59,061 nt of DNA from Methylophaga sp. OBS4 (GCF_026319305.1 NZ_JAPDMV010000020.1:1-59061), one strand, 5' to 3'; positions 46,858 through 59,061 are shown, counted from the stretch's first letter. The notes: generated from the letters alone by a model not told the origin. A program made the numbers and translations.

Positions 46858-47700
46858 ATGACAAAATTGGTTTTGCAGGGCTGTGCGTTAACGGCAGAAA
46901 CTGCCAGACAGATTGCCAGGCAGGTGGGGGGCAAGCTGGAGTGGGCACAGCAATTTGCCAGTATTGAATCTGATGTGCTTCCGTCAGAGACGCTTACAAC
47001 ATTGCGGCAACAGCATGATTTCGATATCAATCAGCTGCCTGATAGTTTTGATATTGATAGCGCCAGGTTAGTCGTCACCGATATGGACTCGACCTTGATC
47101 AGCATCGAATGTATTGATGAGATTGCTGATTTCATGAATCTGAAACCGCAAGTGGCAGAGATTACGGAAGCGGCCATGCGTGGCGAAATTGATTTTGAAA
47201 CTTCACTTAGAAGCCGGGTGTCTTTGTTACAAGGGCTGGATGTGTCGGTATTGGACCGGGTTTATCAGGAGCGTTTACAACTGAACCCGGGAGCGGAGAT
47301 CATGGTTGCAACACTGAAACGGCAAGGCATTAAATTGGCGTTGGTTTCAGGCGGGTTTACCTTTTTTACTGAGCGGTTGCAGCAGCGCCTGGATCTGGAT
47401 TTTAGCCAGGCCAACCGGCTCGCTGAGCATAAGGGTAAATTGACCGGTGAAGTGGAAGGTGACATCTGTGGTGCAAAAGCCAAGGCGGATTTTCTGCTTT
47501 CCTGCTGCGACCAGCTGAATATTTTACCGACTCAGGCGCTGGCAGTGGGGGATGGCGCGAATGATCTGCTGATGATGGAACCCGCCGGTTTGAGTGTGGC
47601 TTACCATGCCAAACCCAAAGTCCAGCAGCAGGCGGACACAGCGATTAATCACAATGGTCTGGATGGGGTTTTGGGGCTATTGCAGCTCGACTTCAACTAG
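46858..47700 (+). CDS. serB: Phosphoserine phosphatase (right copy)
   Basis: Identical to the copy at 11362-12204: 280 residues, HAD motifs DMDST (75-79), LVSGGF and VGDGANDLLMM. First gene of the serB-grxD-clpS-clpA run. Confidence 0.95.
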   Translation: MTKLVLQGCALTAETARQIARQVGGKLEWAQQFASIESDVLPSETLTTLRQQHDFDINQLPDSFDIDSARLVVTDMDSTLISIECIDEIADFMNLKPQVAEITEAAMRGEIDFETSLRSRVSLLQGLDVSVLDRVYQERLQLNPGAEIMVATLKRQGIKLALVSGGFTFFTERLQQRLDLDFSQANRLAEHKGKLTGEVEGDICGAKAKADFLLSCCDQLNILPTQALAVGDGANDLLMMEPAGLSVAYHAKPKVQQQADTAINHNGLDGVLGLLQLDFN

Positions 47701-47771
47701 CCTAACCTTGAAATTATCAGCATTGTCCCCACTTGAATAACTGACTTTTTTTCCAATTAGAGGATTTTATA

Positions 47772-48086
47772 ATGGATATTATTATGGAGCGAATTAAACA
47801 GGCGATTGAATCCAACCCAGTTATCCTGTTTATGAAAGGCACACCGGAATTCCCGCAGTGCGGTTTTTCCAGCAGAGCATCGCAGGCGCTTGCGGCATGT
47901 GGTTCAGAGTTTGCATACATTAATGTACTGGCAGAGCCTGAAGTGCGTGAAAATCTGCATCGTTATGCAGATTGGCCGACCTTCCCTCAGCTTTACATCG
48001 ACGGTGAGTTGGTAGGTGGTTGTGACATCATCATGGAGCTGTATGAAAACGGCGAACTGCAGAAAATGGTTGATCAAGCGAGTTAA
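47772..48086 (+). CDS. grxD: Monothiol glutaredoxin (right copy)
   Basis: Identical to the copy at 10976-11290: 104 residues, CGFS site at Cys30, AGAGGA ribosome site. Confidence 0.95.
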   Translation: MDIIMERIKQAIESNPVILFMKGTPEFPQCGFSSRASQALAACGSEFAYINVLAEPEVRENLHRYADWPTFPQLYIDGELVGGCDIIMELYENGELQKMVDQAS

Positions 48087-48094
48087 CAAAGCGC

Positions 48095-48421
48095 ATGAGT
48101 CAGGATAACGATCACGATTGGCACGGCGATAATGAATATGCTGTTGCACCGGCAAAGCCGGAATTGAAGCGACCACCCAAGTACCGGGTGATTATGCTTA
48201 ACGACAACTATACGCCTATGGATTTTGTGGTTGAGGTCCTGGAAACCTTGTTTGGTATGGGGCGTGAGCGTGCAACACGCACCATGTTGCAAGTTCACAC
48301 CGAAGGCAGTGCCTTGTGTGGTATTTTTACTTATGAGATAGCAGAAGCCAAAGTTGAACAGGTCAATAGCTATTCTCAGCGCCACGGCCATCCGCTGCAA
48401 TGTACTATGGAAGAGGAATGA
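48095..48421 (+). CDS. clpS: ClpS adaptor (right copy)
   Basis: Identical to the copy at 10641-10967: 108 residues, core PPKYRVIMLNDNYTPMDFV; 8 bp after grxD and 36 bp before clpA. Confidence 0.96.
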   Translation: MSQDNDHDWHGDNEYAVAPAKPELKRPPKYRVIMLNDNYTPMDFVVEVLETLFGMGRERATRTMLQVHTEGSALCGIFTYEIAEAKVEQVNSYSQRHGHPLQCTMEEE

Positions 48422-48457
48422 CCCGGTTCGATATCCAATCAACAGGCGGAACGAGAG

Positions 48458-50719
48458 ATGTTAAGTAAAGAACTCGAACAAACCCTTAGTCAGGCATTTA
48501 ACTACGCACGTCAACGCTCGCATGAATTTCTGACGGTTGAGCATTTGCTGCTGGCATTGCTGGAAAACGGCCAGGCTTTGGCAGTGTTGAAGGCTTGTGA
48601 TGTGGATATTCCACTCTTGCGACAGGAGCTGAGTGATTTTCTGGCTGATAATCTACCGACTCTGTCGGAAGACAGTGAGCGTGAAACCCAGCCTACGCTT
48701 GCATTTCAGCGCATTCTGCAGCGTGCTGTCATGCATGTGCAGTCTTCCGGCGGAACTGAGGTGACTGGTGCTAATGTTCTGGTCTCCATCTTTTCCGAAC
48801 AACAGTCTCAAGCAGTTTATCTGTTGCAAAAACAGGATGTTACCCGTCTGGATGTGGTGAATGCCATCAGTCACGGCGGTATTGATGAGGTGATAGAGGA
48901 ATCAGACGATGAAGCCAAGTTGGAAGCGGAAGAAGCTGTCGACGACGGTAAAAATCCGCTCACTTTGTATGCCGCTAATCTGAATGCCGCGGCCAAGAAA
49001 GGCAAGATCGATCCTTTAATCGGCCGGGCTGATGAAATTGAACGGACTTTGCAGGTTTTGTGTCGTCGCCGTAAAAATAACCCTTTGTTTGTCGGAGAAG
49101 CGGGTGTAGGTAAAACCGCACTGGCTGAAGGGCTTGCCTTGCGTATTGTGCAGGGCGATGTACCTGAAGTCTTGTCTAAAACCGTTATTTTCTCGTTGGA
49201 TATGGGCGCTTTGGTTGCCGGTACCAAATACCGGGGTGATTTCGAGAAACGGCTGAAATCATTATTACGCGAGCTGAAAAAACAGCCACATGCCATCTTG
49301 TTTATCGATGAGATTCACACCATGATCGGTGCCGGCAGTGCCGGTAACAGTACTATGGATGCGGCCAACCTGCTGAAACCGTTGCTGGCCAGTGGCGAAT
49401 TGAAGTGTATTGGTTCGACAACCTATCAGGAATACCGCGGAATTTTTGAGCATGATCGTGCTCTGGCCCGCCGGTTCCAGAAAATTGATGTGCCTGAACC
49501 GACAGTGGCTGAAACAATTGAAATTCTGAAAGGCCTGAAACCGGGGCTGGAAGAACATCATAATGTGCGTTATTCCAATGCCGCAATTGCCCAGGCCGCA
49601 GAACTGTCACATCGTCATATTAATGACCGTTTCCTGCCGGATAAAGCGATTGATGTGCTGGATGAGGTCGGGGCCGCTCAACGTATTGCGCCCAAATCCA
49701 GACGCAAAAAACTCATCGGTGTTAACGATGTACAAGCTATTGTCGCCAAGATTGCCCGTATTCCTGCCAAAACAGTCAGCAACGCCGACAAAGATAATCT
49801 ACGCAAGCTGGAAAATAATCTTAAACGCGTTATTTTCGGTCAGGATGAAGCCATATCGGCCCTGAGCTCTGCTATTAAAATGGGCCGCTCAGGTCTCGGC
49901 CATCCGGAAAAACCGACGGGTGCTTTTTTGTTCGCCGGCCCCACCGGGGTGGGTAAAACTGAAGTGACCAGGCAGCTAGCGCATAACCTAGGCGTTGATC
50001 TGATTCGCTTTGATATGTCCGAGTATATGGAAAGTCATACCGTTTCCCGTCTGATTGGCGCACCACCGGGATATGTCGGATTTGATCAGGGTGGGTTGCT
50101 GACCGATGCAATTATCAAGCAACCGCATGCTGTATTGCTACTGGATGAAATCGAGAAAGCCCATCCTGACGTGTTCAACCTGTTGTTGCAGGTGATGGAC
50201 CACGGTACGCTCACCGACAACAACGGTCGTAAAGCTGATTTCCGTCATGTGGTTTTGGTCATGACCAGTAATGCTGGTGCACAGGATATGGCACGTGCGT
50301 CCATCGGTTTCACACCACAAGATAATCAGACCGATGGCATGGAAGCGGTGAAACGGACGTTTACTCCTGAATTCCGTAACCGTCTGGATGGCATTATTCA
50401 GTTTAAACCGTTAAGCAAGGAAGCGATTCTGCGGGTTGCTGATAAAGCAGTGCTGGAACTGGAAATGTTGTTGCAGGATAAAAACGTTACCATCGAGATT
50501 GATGATGCGGCCCGCCGTTGGTTGGCTGAACACGGTTATGACGTGCAAATGGGCGCACGGCCTATGGCGCGGCTGGTACAGGAAAAAATAAAACGTCCTT
50601 TGGCCGATGAATTGCTGTTTGGCAAGCTCAGTAAGGGCGGGGGGCATGTCCGGGTCACATTGCAGGATGACGAACTCCATCTGCAAATGGAAAATGCCGC
50701 CGAATCAGTTGATTCCTGA
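48458..50719 (+). CDS. clpA: ClpA unfoldase subunit (right copy)
   Basis: Identical to the copy at 8343-10604: 753 residues, two AAA modules (Walker A at 213-220 and 493-500), ClpP-binding IGF at 615-617. Confidence 0.97.
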   Translation: MLSKELEQTLSQAFNYARQRSHEFLTVEHLLLALLENGQALAVLKACDVDIPLLRQELSDFLADNLPTLSEDSERETQPTLAFQRILQRAVMHVQSSGGTEVTGANVLVSIFSEQQSQAVYLLQKQDVTRLDVVNAISHGGIDEVIEESDDEAKLEAEEAVDDGKNPLTLYAANLNAAAKKGKIDPLIGRADEIERTLQVLCRRRKNNPLFVGEAGVGKTALAEGLALRIVQGDVPEVLSKTVIFSLDMGALVAGTKYRGDFEKRLKSLLRELKKQPHAILFIDEIHTMIGAGSAGNSTMDAANLLKPLLASGELKCIGSTTYQEYRGIFEHDRALARRFQKIDVPEPTVAETIEILKGLKPGLEEHHNVRYSNAAIAQAAELSHRHINDRFLPDKAIDVLDEVGAAQRIAPKSRRKKLIGVNDVQAIVAKIARIPAKTVSNADKDNLRKLENNLKRVIFGQDEAISALSSAIKMGRSGLGHPEKPTGAFLFAGPTGVGKTEVTRQLAHNLGVDLIRFDMSEYMESHTVSRLIGAPPGYVGFDQGGLLTDAIIKQPHAVLLLDEIEKAHPDVFNLLLQVMDHGTLTDNNGRKADFRHVVLVMTSNAGAQDMARASIGFTPQDNQTDGMEAVKRTFTPEFRNRLDGIIQFKPLSKEAILRVADKAVLELEMLLQDKNVTIEIDDAARRWLAEHGYDVQMGARPMARLVQEKIKRPLADELLFGKLSKGGGHVRVTLQDDELHLQMENAAESVDS

Positions 50720-50743
50720 TCGCTGTATTTATTAGCAAGAAAC

Positions 50744-50771
50744 GAGCCCGATAGTACTCACTATCGGGCTC
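50744..50771. terminator. Hairpin between clpA and cobO (right copy)
   Basis: GAGCCCGATAG/CTATCGGGCTC, 11-bp stem; mirror of 8291-8318. Confidence 0.8.
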
Positions 50772-51071
50772 ATTACATCTGCTGGCCGCCTCACCAGTTA
50801 CTACTAACAACTCCCCCAAGTTATTCACTTGTCTGTTTGCGCTGAAGTAGTGTTTAAAAAAGTTCCCGTAACTAACTGATTTTTAATAATTGCTTTATAA
50901 GCTATTGAAATATATAGATAAAAATTTATGGTTAAATTTTGACCATTTTGAGGAGAGCCCTTGTTTATGAGGCGCTTAGCGAATAACTCCAAACTTAATC
51001 ACAGAGTTATCCACAGAAAATGTGGGTAACTTTACAGTAATATGACAGAGCAAGAAGCAGGCCAGATTCGA

Positions 51072-51674
51072 TTATAATTCGATCCCTTTTTGTGCTTTGA
51101 TGCCTGCACGAAAAGCATGTTTGACATCCTCAATCCGGCTCACCGTATCGGCGGCCTCGATTACCGCTTCGGGTGCGCCACGTCCGGTGATAATCACATG
51201 CTGCATTGGCGGTCTGGCAGCAATATCGGCCAGTATTTTTTCGGTATCCAGATATTTCATCTTCAATACGATATTAAGCTCGTCCAGCAAGACGATATCG
51301 ATATCGGGGTTTTGCAGCATGGCTTTGCAGACCTCCCAGCCTTTCTCAGCCGAAGCGATATCCTGTTCCAGGTTCTGGGTTTCCCAGGTAAAACCGTCAC
51401 CGACCACATGGTAGTCAACCTCTTCCGGGAAACGGCGGAAGAATTTTTCCTCGCCGGTACTGAAGGGCCCTTTGATAAACTGCACCACACCAACTTTCAT
51501 ATCGTGGCCGAGGGCGCGAGCTACCATGCCAAAACCAGACGAACTCTTGCCCTTGCCGTTGCCGGTAATAACCAGTAGCAGGCCCTTGTCCTTGTTCGCT
51601 TTCTGGATTTGTTGGTCAACAATGGCTTTTTGCCGCTGCATTCGTTTGGTGTGACGTGTGGATTTATCTGTCAT
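51072..51674 (-). CDS. cobO: Cob(I)alamin adenosyltransferase (right copy)
   Basis: Identical to the copy at 7388-7990: 200 residues, P-loop GNGKGKSS at 38-45. The start is the ATG at 51674, 52 bp after btuB. Confidence 0.93.
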   Translation of the reverse strand: MTDKSTRHTKRMQRQKAIVDQQIQKANKDKGLLLVITGNGKGKSSSGFGMVARALGHDMKVGVVQFIKGPFSTGEEKFFRRFPEEVDYHVVGDGFTWETQNLEQDIASAEKGWEVCKAMLQNPDIDIVLLDELNIVLKMKYLDTEKILADIAARPPMQHVIITGRGAPEAVIEAADTVSRIEDVKHAFRAGIKAQKGIEL

Positions 51675-51726
51675 ATGAGAACCATTGGATATAGGGTGGG
51701 CAGCATAAGCTGCCCACGAGTTTGTA

Positions 51727-53685
51727 TCAATAATTTGCAATCTCAACACCGACAATACCCGTGATGCCGGTTCCCTGGAAGCCGTATGCAGCCTCATACT
51801 CCTTATCAGCCAGGTTTTCAACGCGCCCAAACAGACGGGTGTTGGTATTCAGTTGGTAATTCGCTGCCAGGTTGACGACCGTGTAACTGCCCATTCTGAC
51901 TCGCTGACCGACACCGTCCACGTCCTTACGGCTGCCGATATAATTCAGTGTGCCTGTCAATGTCAGCTTATTCGTCGGTCTGTATTCGACATCAAAGTTT
52001 GCCAGATGTTTGGGACGACGGAGTAACGCCTGATCATTGTCGTCTTCAGTGCGAGTGAAAGTATAGTTCAGGTTGAAATCGAGCTGTGATGTGGCGGCCA
52101 GTGAGAATACCGCTTCTGCACCATGAATATCCGCTTTATTCTGATTCACACTGGTACTGTCAAAGCTGGGTAAAAAGACTGTTGTGATCAGATCATCAAT
52201 ATCGTTTTTGAAAATAGTCACACTGCTGTCCAAACGATGATTAAACCAACTTTGATCAATCCCCACTTCCCAGTTTTCACTGGTTTCCGCATCCAGATCC
52301 GGGTTACCCATATAGGCACTGCCAAAATTCGTCGGGGTAAAGCCGAAAAGTTCATAAAGAGAGGGTGCTCTGAAACCTGTTCCGTGTGCGGCTCTAACGC
52401 GCGAGCTATCCGTAAGCTGATAATTTGCCGTGATGCGGTAAGTAGTTTCTGAATCAAAATCATCTGTATTGTCGTGGCGAACGCCCAAAGTCGTATTTAA
52501 ACGGTCGGTCAATGTGATTTGATCCTGTATATAGACAGCACGATTCTGACGCGTTTCATCGGTCAGCTGTGTCTGTATAAATCCACCGAAATCTGTAAAG
52601 CCGTCGGCCTGCATTTTTTCTTCTTCAAATTCATAACCGACGGTAATCAGGTTGTTGTGGATGAAGTACAGATCATTTTGCAGGCTGATCTTGTTTTTCT
52701 CACCGTCGTAATTGCTGCGATCGAGGGTGCCGAATGGATCCTGTCGATCATTCCTGTTCTTACGTTCGACATCGGTGTGGGTGAATAACAGTGTCGGTTG
52801 CCACATGCCGGAAAAGAAGTTGCCTGCCAATTCTGCACCCAGATATAACTGACGGGTCTTATTTTCAGCGTCGAGGTCCTCAGCGGTATTGCCGGAAAAG
52901 TCGAAACCTCCGTCGATATCGGTGTCCGAGTCAATATATCTGGCAGTGACTCTGCTGGACAGTTGTGAACTGATATCCCAGCCCATCCGTGCTGAGACGA
53001 CTTTGCTGTTATAACCATCATCATCTTTGATGCTGCCGGGCGCCAGTCTTTTTTCGGTGGCAATACTGTCGCCGTCTGATTCAAACAGGCCGCCGGTAAT
53101 TGAATAATTAAAGTCGCCATTGGAACCTGATAAGGCCAGCGTTTCGTGATGCGTGGATTTAGTCCCGGCTTCCACTTTGGCGCGTGTTTTCAGTCTGCCT
53201 TGCCCCTGACGGGTACGAATCTGGATCACACTGCCAATCGCATCAGCACCATACAGTACGCTTTGGGAACCGCGAACTACTTCGATTGATTCGACATCGT
53301 CAAGCAGGAAGTGGGCAAAGTCGAAAGCACCGGTCGGCGAGCTGGGATCGTTGATTTCAATCCCATCCACCAGCACGAGGGTATGATTGGAGTTTGTGCC
53401 TCTGGCAAAAACGGATGTCTGACTGCCGCGGCCGCCGAGTTCAACGACCCTAAGGCCGGGCACATGCTTTAAAGCATCCGACAGGGTCTGGAACTGTTTT
53501 TTTTCTATCTCTGCCTCGCTAATCACGGTCACGCTACTGCCGATATTGTGAATGGGCGTGGGGGTTCGCGTTGCCGTGACAACCAGTTGCTCAAGTTCGG
53601 TTTGTTCTGCCTGAACTGAGAAGGCAATTGAAGCTAGTAAACAGGTGCTGATAGCTGTGGAAAGAATTTTTTTATTTGGAAACAT
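51727..53685 (-). CDS. btuB: Vitamin B12 outer-membrane receptor (right copy)
   Basis: Identical to the copy at 5377-7335: signal peptide, TonB box LEQLVVTATRTPT, plug and 22-strand barrel, under a cobalamin riboswitch. Confidence 0.94.
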   Translation of the reverse strand: MFPNKKILSTAISTCLLASIAFSVQAEQTELEQLVVTATRTPTPIHNIGSSVTVISEAEIEKKQFQTLSDALKHVPGLRVVELGGRGSQTSVFARGTNSNHTLVLVDGIEINDPSSPTGAFDFAHFLLDDVESIEVVRGSQSVLYGADAIGSVIQIRTRQGQGRLKTRAKVEAGTKSTHHETLALSGSNGDFNYSITGGLFESDGDSIATEKRLAPGSIKDDDGYNSKVVSARMGWDISSQLSSRVTARYIDSDTDIDGGFDFSGNTAEDLDAENKTRQLYLGAELAGNFFSGMWQPTLLFTHTDVERKNRNDRQDPFGTLDRSNYDGEKNKISLQNDLYFIHNNLITVGYEFEEEKMQADGFTDFGGFIQTQLTDETRQNRAVYIQDQITLTDRLNTTLGVRHDNTDDFDSETTYRITANYQLTDSSRVRAAHGTGFRAPSLYELFGFTPTNFGSAYMGNPDLDAETSENWEVGIDQSWFNHRLDSSVTIFKNDIDDLITTVFLPSFDSTSVNQNKADIHGAEAVFSLAATSQLDFNLNYTFTRTEDDNDQALLRRPKHLANFDVEYRPTNKLTLTGTLNYIGSRKDVDGVGQRVRMGSYTVVNLAANYQLNTNTRLFGRVENLADKEYEAAYGFQGTGITGIVGVEIANY

Positions 53686-53833
53686 GATGTAAGCCTGTTT
53701 TTAACGATATCCAACCCGATATCGAGACGGAAAACACATGTTCGGGGACGTGACGAAATCTCGGCATTTGCTGATAAGGATTCGCCTTAGCCGCCCACCG
53801 CGACATGAAGAATTGGGATTGCTATCCCGCTGA

Positions 53834-54008
53834 CACAGGCCGGTCTCCGGACTTACAAGCTGGTTTGACCAGACAATCGCCTTCCCGTGCGAACACAGTG
53901 GCCTTGTGATTGTCTATGACTTGAATACCGTTGCGGGGGCAGTATTGGAATTGTGATTACGTACCAATTTCCCGATTATCCTGCATACCATGATGCAGGC
54001 ACCCGTAT
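53834..54008 (-). promoter_or_regulatory. Cobalamin riboswitch (right copy)
   Basis: Mirror of 5054-5228 with the CTGCCCCCGCAACGG core and the AAGTCCGGAGACCGGCCT B12-box region on the minus strand. Confidence 0.93.
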
Positions 54009-54166
54009 CAGAGTGTGGCAAACTGTAATCATCTGGATAAAGCTTGTCAAACCTGCCTGCCAGCATGCCTGACTTGCTCTTGAGCGGAAGACGGACAGGA
54101 AAAAACTGGTCAGCACAGGCCCCAGCCATTAGAATTAGACGATTTTCACGGTTTCGTAGAATACAA

Positions 54167-55357
54167 ATGACAGAGAAGTTTAAAGACAAAGGATTTGCCA
54201 CCCGTGCGGTAAGAGTCGGTCACCGCAGAACGGCGGAAGGCGAGCAGTCAGAACCTATTTTCCCGACTTCCAGCTTTGTCTTTGACAGCGCGGAACAGGC
54301 GGCTGCGCGCTTTTCAGGTGATGAGGCCGGCAATATCTATTCACGCTTCACCAATCCAACCGTGCGCACGTTTGAACAACGTCTGGCTGCGCTTGAAGGT
54401 GGCGAGTCGGCGGTGGCGACTTCTTCCGGCATGTCTGCCATTTTGTCCACCATGATGGCTTTATTGTCCAGCGGCGATCATATTGTTTCATCCATGAGTA
54501 TTTTCGGCACCACTCGTGTGTTGTTTGATAAATACCTGAGTAAATTCGGCATTGCTACGGATTATGTGGTGCTGACTGATATGGATGCCTGGCAGACAGC
54601 GATCAAACCCGAAACCAAAATACTGTTTCTGGAAACACCCTCCAATCCACTTAATGAAATTGCTGATCTTGAAGCTTTATCAGCCCTGGCGCAGGCGAAT
54701 GATTGCTTGCTGGTGGTGGATAATTGTTTCTGCACACCGGCTTTGCAACAGCCTTTGGCTTTGGGCGCCGATATTGTTGTGCATTCAGCGACAAAATATA
54801 TTGATGGACAGGGCCGCTGTATCGGTGGCGCGGTCGTGGGTGATAAACAGCGTGTCGGTGAAGAAATTTATGGCTTTTTGCGCACTGCGGGACCGACCAT
54901 GAGCCCGTTCAATGCCTGGACTTTCCTGAAAGGTTTGGAAACGCTGGACTTACGCATGAAAGCCCATTCTGCTTCTGCATTGGCATTGGCGCAGTGGCTG
55001 CAACAACAACCAGTGGTAAACAAGGTTTTTTACGCCGGCCTGCCCAGCCATCCACAGCATGAACTGGCTAAAAAGCAGCAATCAGCTTTTGGTGGCATTA
55101 TCGCTTTTGAAATCAAAGGCGGCCAAAAAGAGGCCTGGAAGTTGATTAATGCATTGGAATGGATTTCGATTACCGCCAATCTGGGGGATAGCAAAACCAC
55201 GATAACCCACCCGGCCACCACAACGCATGGCCGCTTGACCCCGGAAGCCAGAGAGGCGACAGGTATTACTGACGGCATGCTCAGGATTTCTGTCGGCCTG
55301 GAAAGTATCGAAGATATTCAGGCTGATCTGGCGCAAGCCTTCAACATCCTCTCCTAG
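54167..55357 (+). CDS. metZ: O-succinylhomoserine sulfhydrylase (right copy)
   Basis: Identical to the copy at 3705-4895: 396 residues from the ATG at 54167, PLP Lys210 in HSATKYIDGQGR. The frame opens at 54044, but the extra 41 residues are not family-like. Confidence 0.92.
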   Translation: MTEKFKDKGFATRAVRVGHRRTAEGEQSEPIFPTSSFVFDSAEQAAARFSGDEAGNIYSRFTNPTVRTFEQRLAALEGGESAVATSSGMSAILSTMMALLSSGDHIVSSMSIFGTTRVLFDKYLSKFGIATDYVVLTDMDAWQTAIKPETKILFLETPSNPLNEIADLEALSALAQANDCLLVVDNCFCTPALQQPLALGADIVVHSATKYIDGQGRCIGGAVVGDKQRVGEEIYGFLRTAGPTMSPFNAWTFLKGLETLDLRMKAHSASALALAQWLQQQPVVNKVFYAGLPSHPQHELAKKQQSAFGGIIAFEIKGGQKEAWKLINALEWISITANLGDSKTTITHPATTTHGRLTPEAREATGITDGMLRISVGLESIEDIQADLAQAFNILS

Positions 55358-55472
55358 CTCAGCGGCATAAAACCTGCATAACACACTTAACTTGCGATTT
55401 GCTGTCAGGATTTTGTCCCGTTTCAAGCGGTGACGCCCCTGATTTCAATATAAAACAATAGGTTAAGAAGTT

Positions 55473-57290
55473 ATGCCAGTTTTTCTTAAATACTTTTTGC
55501 TCATGCTTTGTCTGGCATTATTGCCGCAGCGGCAAGCTTTGGCCGTGCCGGAAGAACCAATCAGTGATATTCGGGTGCTGATCGATGTTTCCGGCAGCAT
55601 GAAAAAGAATGATCCTGAAAATCTACGGGCCCCAGCGTTACGCATGCTGGTGGGATTGATGCCCGAAGATGCCAAATCCGGTGTCTGGACTTTTGCCAGG
55701 TACGTCAACATGTTGGTGTCCTGGCAAGATGTGAATGATGCCTGGCGAAAAAGTGCGGAAAAAAACTCAGAAAAAATCCATTCTTATGGCTTGTTCACCA
55801 ATATTGAGCAGGCCTTGCAAAAAGCGACCGCAAATCAGAAACAGCCGGATCCTGCTTATCGTCGCAGCCTGATTCTGTTATCAGATGGCTTTGTTGATAT
55901 CGAACCTGATAAAGCGAGCAGTCAGGCGTCACGGCAACGTATCCTCGATAAACTGGTGCCCCGGCTTAAACAGGCCAATATTGCCGTGCACACTATTGCT
56001 TTGTCGGAACATGCCGATCATGAATTACTGCGTGCTTTGTCACTGGCCACCGATGGCTGGTATCAGCAAGCCGAGACGGCTGATGATTTGCAACGTATTT
56101 TCCTGCATTTGTTCGAGAAAGCAGCGCAGCGTGACACGGTACCGCTGCAAGACAACCAGTTCAGTATTGACGGCAGTGTCAGTGAAATGACGGTGCTGGT
56201 ATTCAGAGAACCCGGCTCAGCCGCGGCCACATTACATCTGCCAGACGGCAAAGTCCTGACGCAAAAGGATCAGGCAAACAACATTCGCTGGTTGCATGAA
56301 AACAGCTACGATTTGATTACCATTGAGCAACCCGTGGACGGTGGCTGGAAAATTGATGCGGCACTGGATCCCGATAACCGGGTCATGGTGGTGACGGATA
56401 TGAAACTGCAAACCAGCGATTTGCCTAATAATGTTCTGATAGGAGAGAAATTCGATTTCGAAGCCAGTCTGACCGATAAAGGCCAAACGATTACCCGTCC
56501 GGCTTTCCTCGATCTGGTCGATGCCTCTTTGCAGCAGGATGTCGAAGATCAAAAAACCTATCGGGAAGAACTGCAACGTGATGATAAAAAAGGTCTTTAT
56601 CGCGCCACGTTAGGCTCCGCTTTTATGCCGGGCCGTAATGATGTGATTGTGACCATGAAAAGCGCCACCTTTGAACGCCAGCGGCGGCAGAGTATTAACG
56701 TGGTGGCGATGCCGATTTCGGTAGCCACCGAGCAACTTGATCAGCAAACACGCGGCCATCGGATTCAAGTGCAGGCAGACACCAAACTCATAAAACCTGA
56801 ATCGCTGACGATAACAGCTTTATTGAAGGAAGAAACCGGCAGCGAGTGGCCTTACGATATGTTAAAAACAGATGCAAACAACTGGCGTTTGACCTTGACT
56901 GATCTGCAACCACAACAGGAATATGAACTGTCATTGCAGATCCGCGGCGAAACGCAAAAAGGCCGCCAGATCTTTCTCCAACCCGAGCCAATCGTATTGC
57001 AGGATAACAAGCCACCGATGCCGCCAGTGGACGAGCCTGACCAGGCCATAACCGAGTCTCCCATTGAAGCGGTGGAAACGGAACAAACACAAACCACTGA
57101 AACGATGGTTGAAACGGCTGATGAGCTGATCAGCATGGATGAAGTAAGCGACGAAAAAACTGATAACGGTATGTCCTCAACAGTCAAACTGCTGATAGGT
57201 AACGGCATCATTCTTATACTGCTGGCAGCAGGCGTATTCTGGTGGCGCCGCCAATCAACGACGCTGGTAGCAGCAGGAGATCTTATCTAG
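55473..57290 (+). CDS. von Willebrand factor A domain membrane protein (right copy)
   Basis: Identical to the copy at 1772-3589: signal peptide, MIDAS DVSGS at 38-42, C-terminal transmembrane helix at about 572-592. Confidence 0.85.
   Translation: MPVFLKYFLLMLCLALLPQRQALAVPEEPISDIRVLIDVSGSMKKNDPENLRAPALRMLVGLMPEDAKSGVWTFARYVNMLVSWQDVNDAWRKSAEKNSEKIHSYGLFTNIEQALQKATANQKQPDPAYRRSLILLSDGFVDIEPDKASSQASRQRILDKLVPRLKQANIAVHTIALSEHADHELLRALSLATDGWYQQAETADDLQRIFLHLFEKAAQRDTVPLQDNQFSIDGSVSEMTVLVFREPGSAAATLHLPDGKVLTQKDQANNIRWLHENSYDLITIEQPVDGGWKIDAALDPDNRVMVVTDMKLQTSDLPNNVLIGEKFDFEASLTDKGQTITRPAFLDLVDASLQQDVEDQKTYREELQRDDKKGLYRATLGSAFMPGRNDVIVTMKSATFERQRRQSINVVAMPISVATEQLDQQTRGHRIQVQADTKLIKPESLTITALLKEETGSEWPYDMLKTDANNWRLTLTDLQPQQEYELSLQIRGETQKGRQIFLQPEPIVLQDNKPPMPPVDEPDQAITESPIEAVETEQTQTTETMVETADELISMDEVSDEKTDNGMSSTVKLLIGNGIILILLAAGVFWWRRQSTTLVAAGDLI

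Positions 57291-59061
<1,771 letters not shown>

Overview
The window is one giant palindrome. Bases 1-29430 and 29632-59061 are reverse complements of each other (position i pairs with 59062-i), around a unique 201-bp spacer at 29431-29631. Every gene of the left arm therefore recurs, inverted, in the right arm. The only differences I found are at 47, 75, 76, 85 and 102 (inside or next to the terminal hexanucleotide repeat) and at 1581. Both window ends stop inside the same (GAGCCA)n repeat. The arms carry ordinary single-copy chromosomal genes (clpA, ppa, serB, metZ). A fold-back, either an amplification, library or assembly artefact or a very recent tandem-inversion duplication, is thus more likely than an old stable repeat. 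The 26 gene calls of one arm are given in full on the left copy and in shorter form on the right copy.

Organism (inference): a marine or halophilic, methylotroph-like gammaproteobacterium, Methylophaga-like at moderate confidence. Evidence: glycine betaine uptake and demethylation genes, a quinoprotein-associated SoxYZ-like carrier with its partner metallohydrolase, vitamin B12 salvage, gammaproteobacterial clpS-clpA and serB, and moderate GC. The coordinates in this summary are left-arm ones.

Layout, outside to centre. (1) 1-4895, minus strand: an acidic, Pro-Glu-repeat membrane protein cut by the window edge, a von Willebrand A membrane protein, and metZ. (2) 5054-7990, plus strand: a cobalamin riboswitch, btuB and cobO, a B12 uptake and activation operon divergent from metZ. 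(3) 8343-15301, mostly minus strand: a serB-grxD-clpS-clpA run, ppa, tauE-rubredoxin and a TRIC-type channel. (4) 15768-19495, plus strand: a porin and a BCCT betaine transporter, preceded by the scars of a duplicated porin-BCCT unit. (5) 20012-22789, minus strand: a TetR regulator, a DUF4242 protein, a metallo-beta-lactamase-fold hydrolase and a SoxYZ-like carrier. Two identical ACGACCGGTCGC operators control this group, and the tetR mRNA is probably leaderless. (6) 23032-24868: an IS256-family transposase scrap, an HxlR regulator divergent from an SDR oxidoreductase, and a YdhR-family monooxygenase. (7) 25140-29413, minus strand: etfA-etfB-gbcA-gbcB for glycine betaine demethylation and the linked electron-transfer flavoprotein.

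Together the BCCT carrier and porin would import betaine, GbcAB would remove the first methyl group to give dimethylglycine, and the EtfAB pair would serve the following dimethylglycine dehydrogenase step. The expected dgcAB genes lie beyond the fold-back; only the last ~60 codons of the gene upstream of etfA survive, in the spacer. The best candidate for an under-described system is the TetR-controlled DUF4242 / MBL / SoxYZ-like module.
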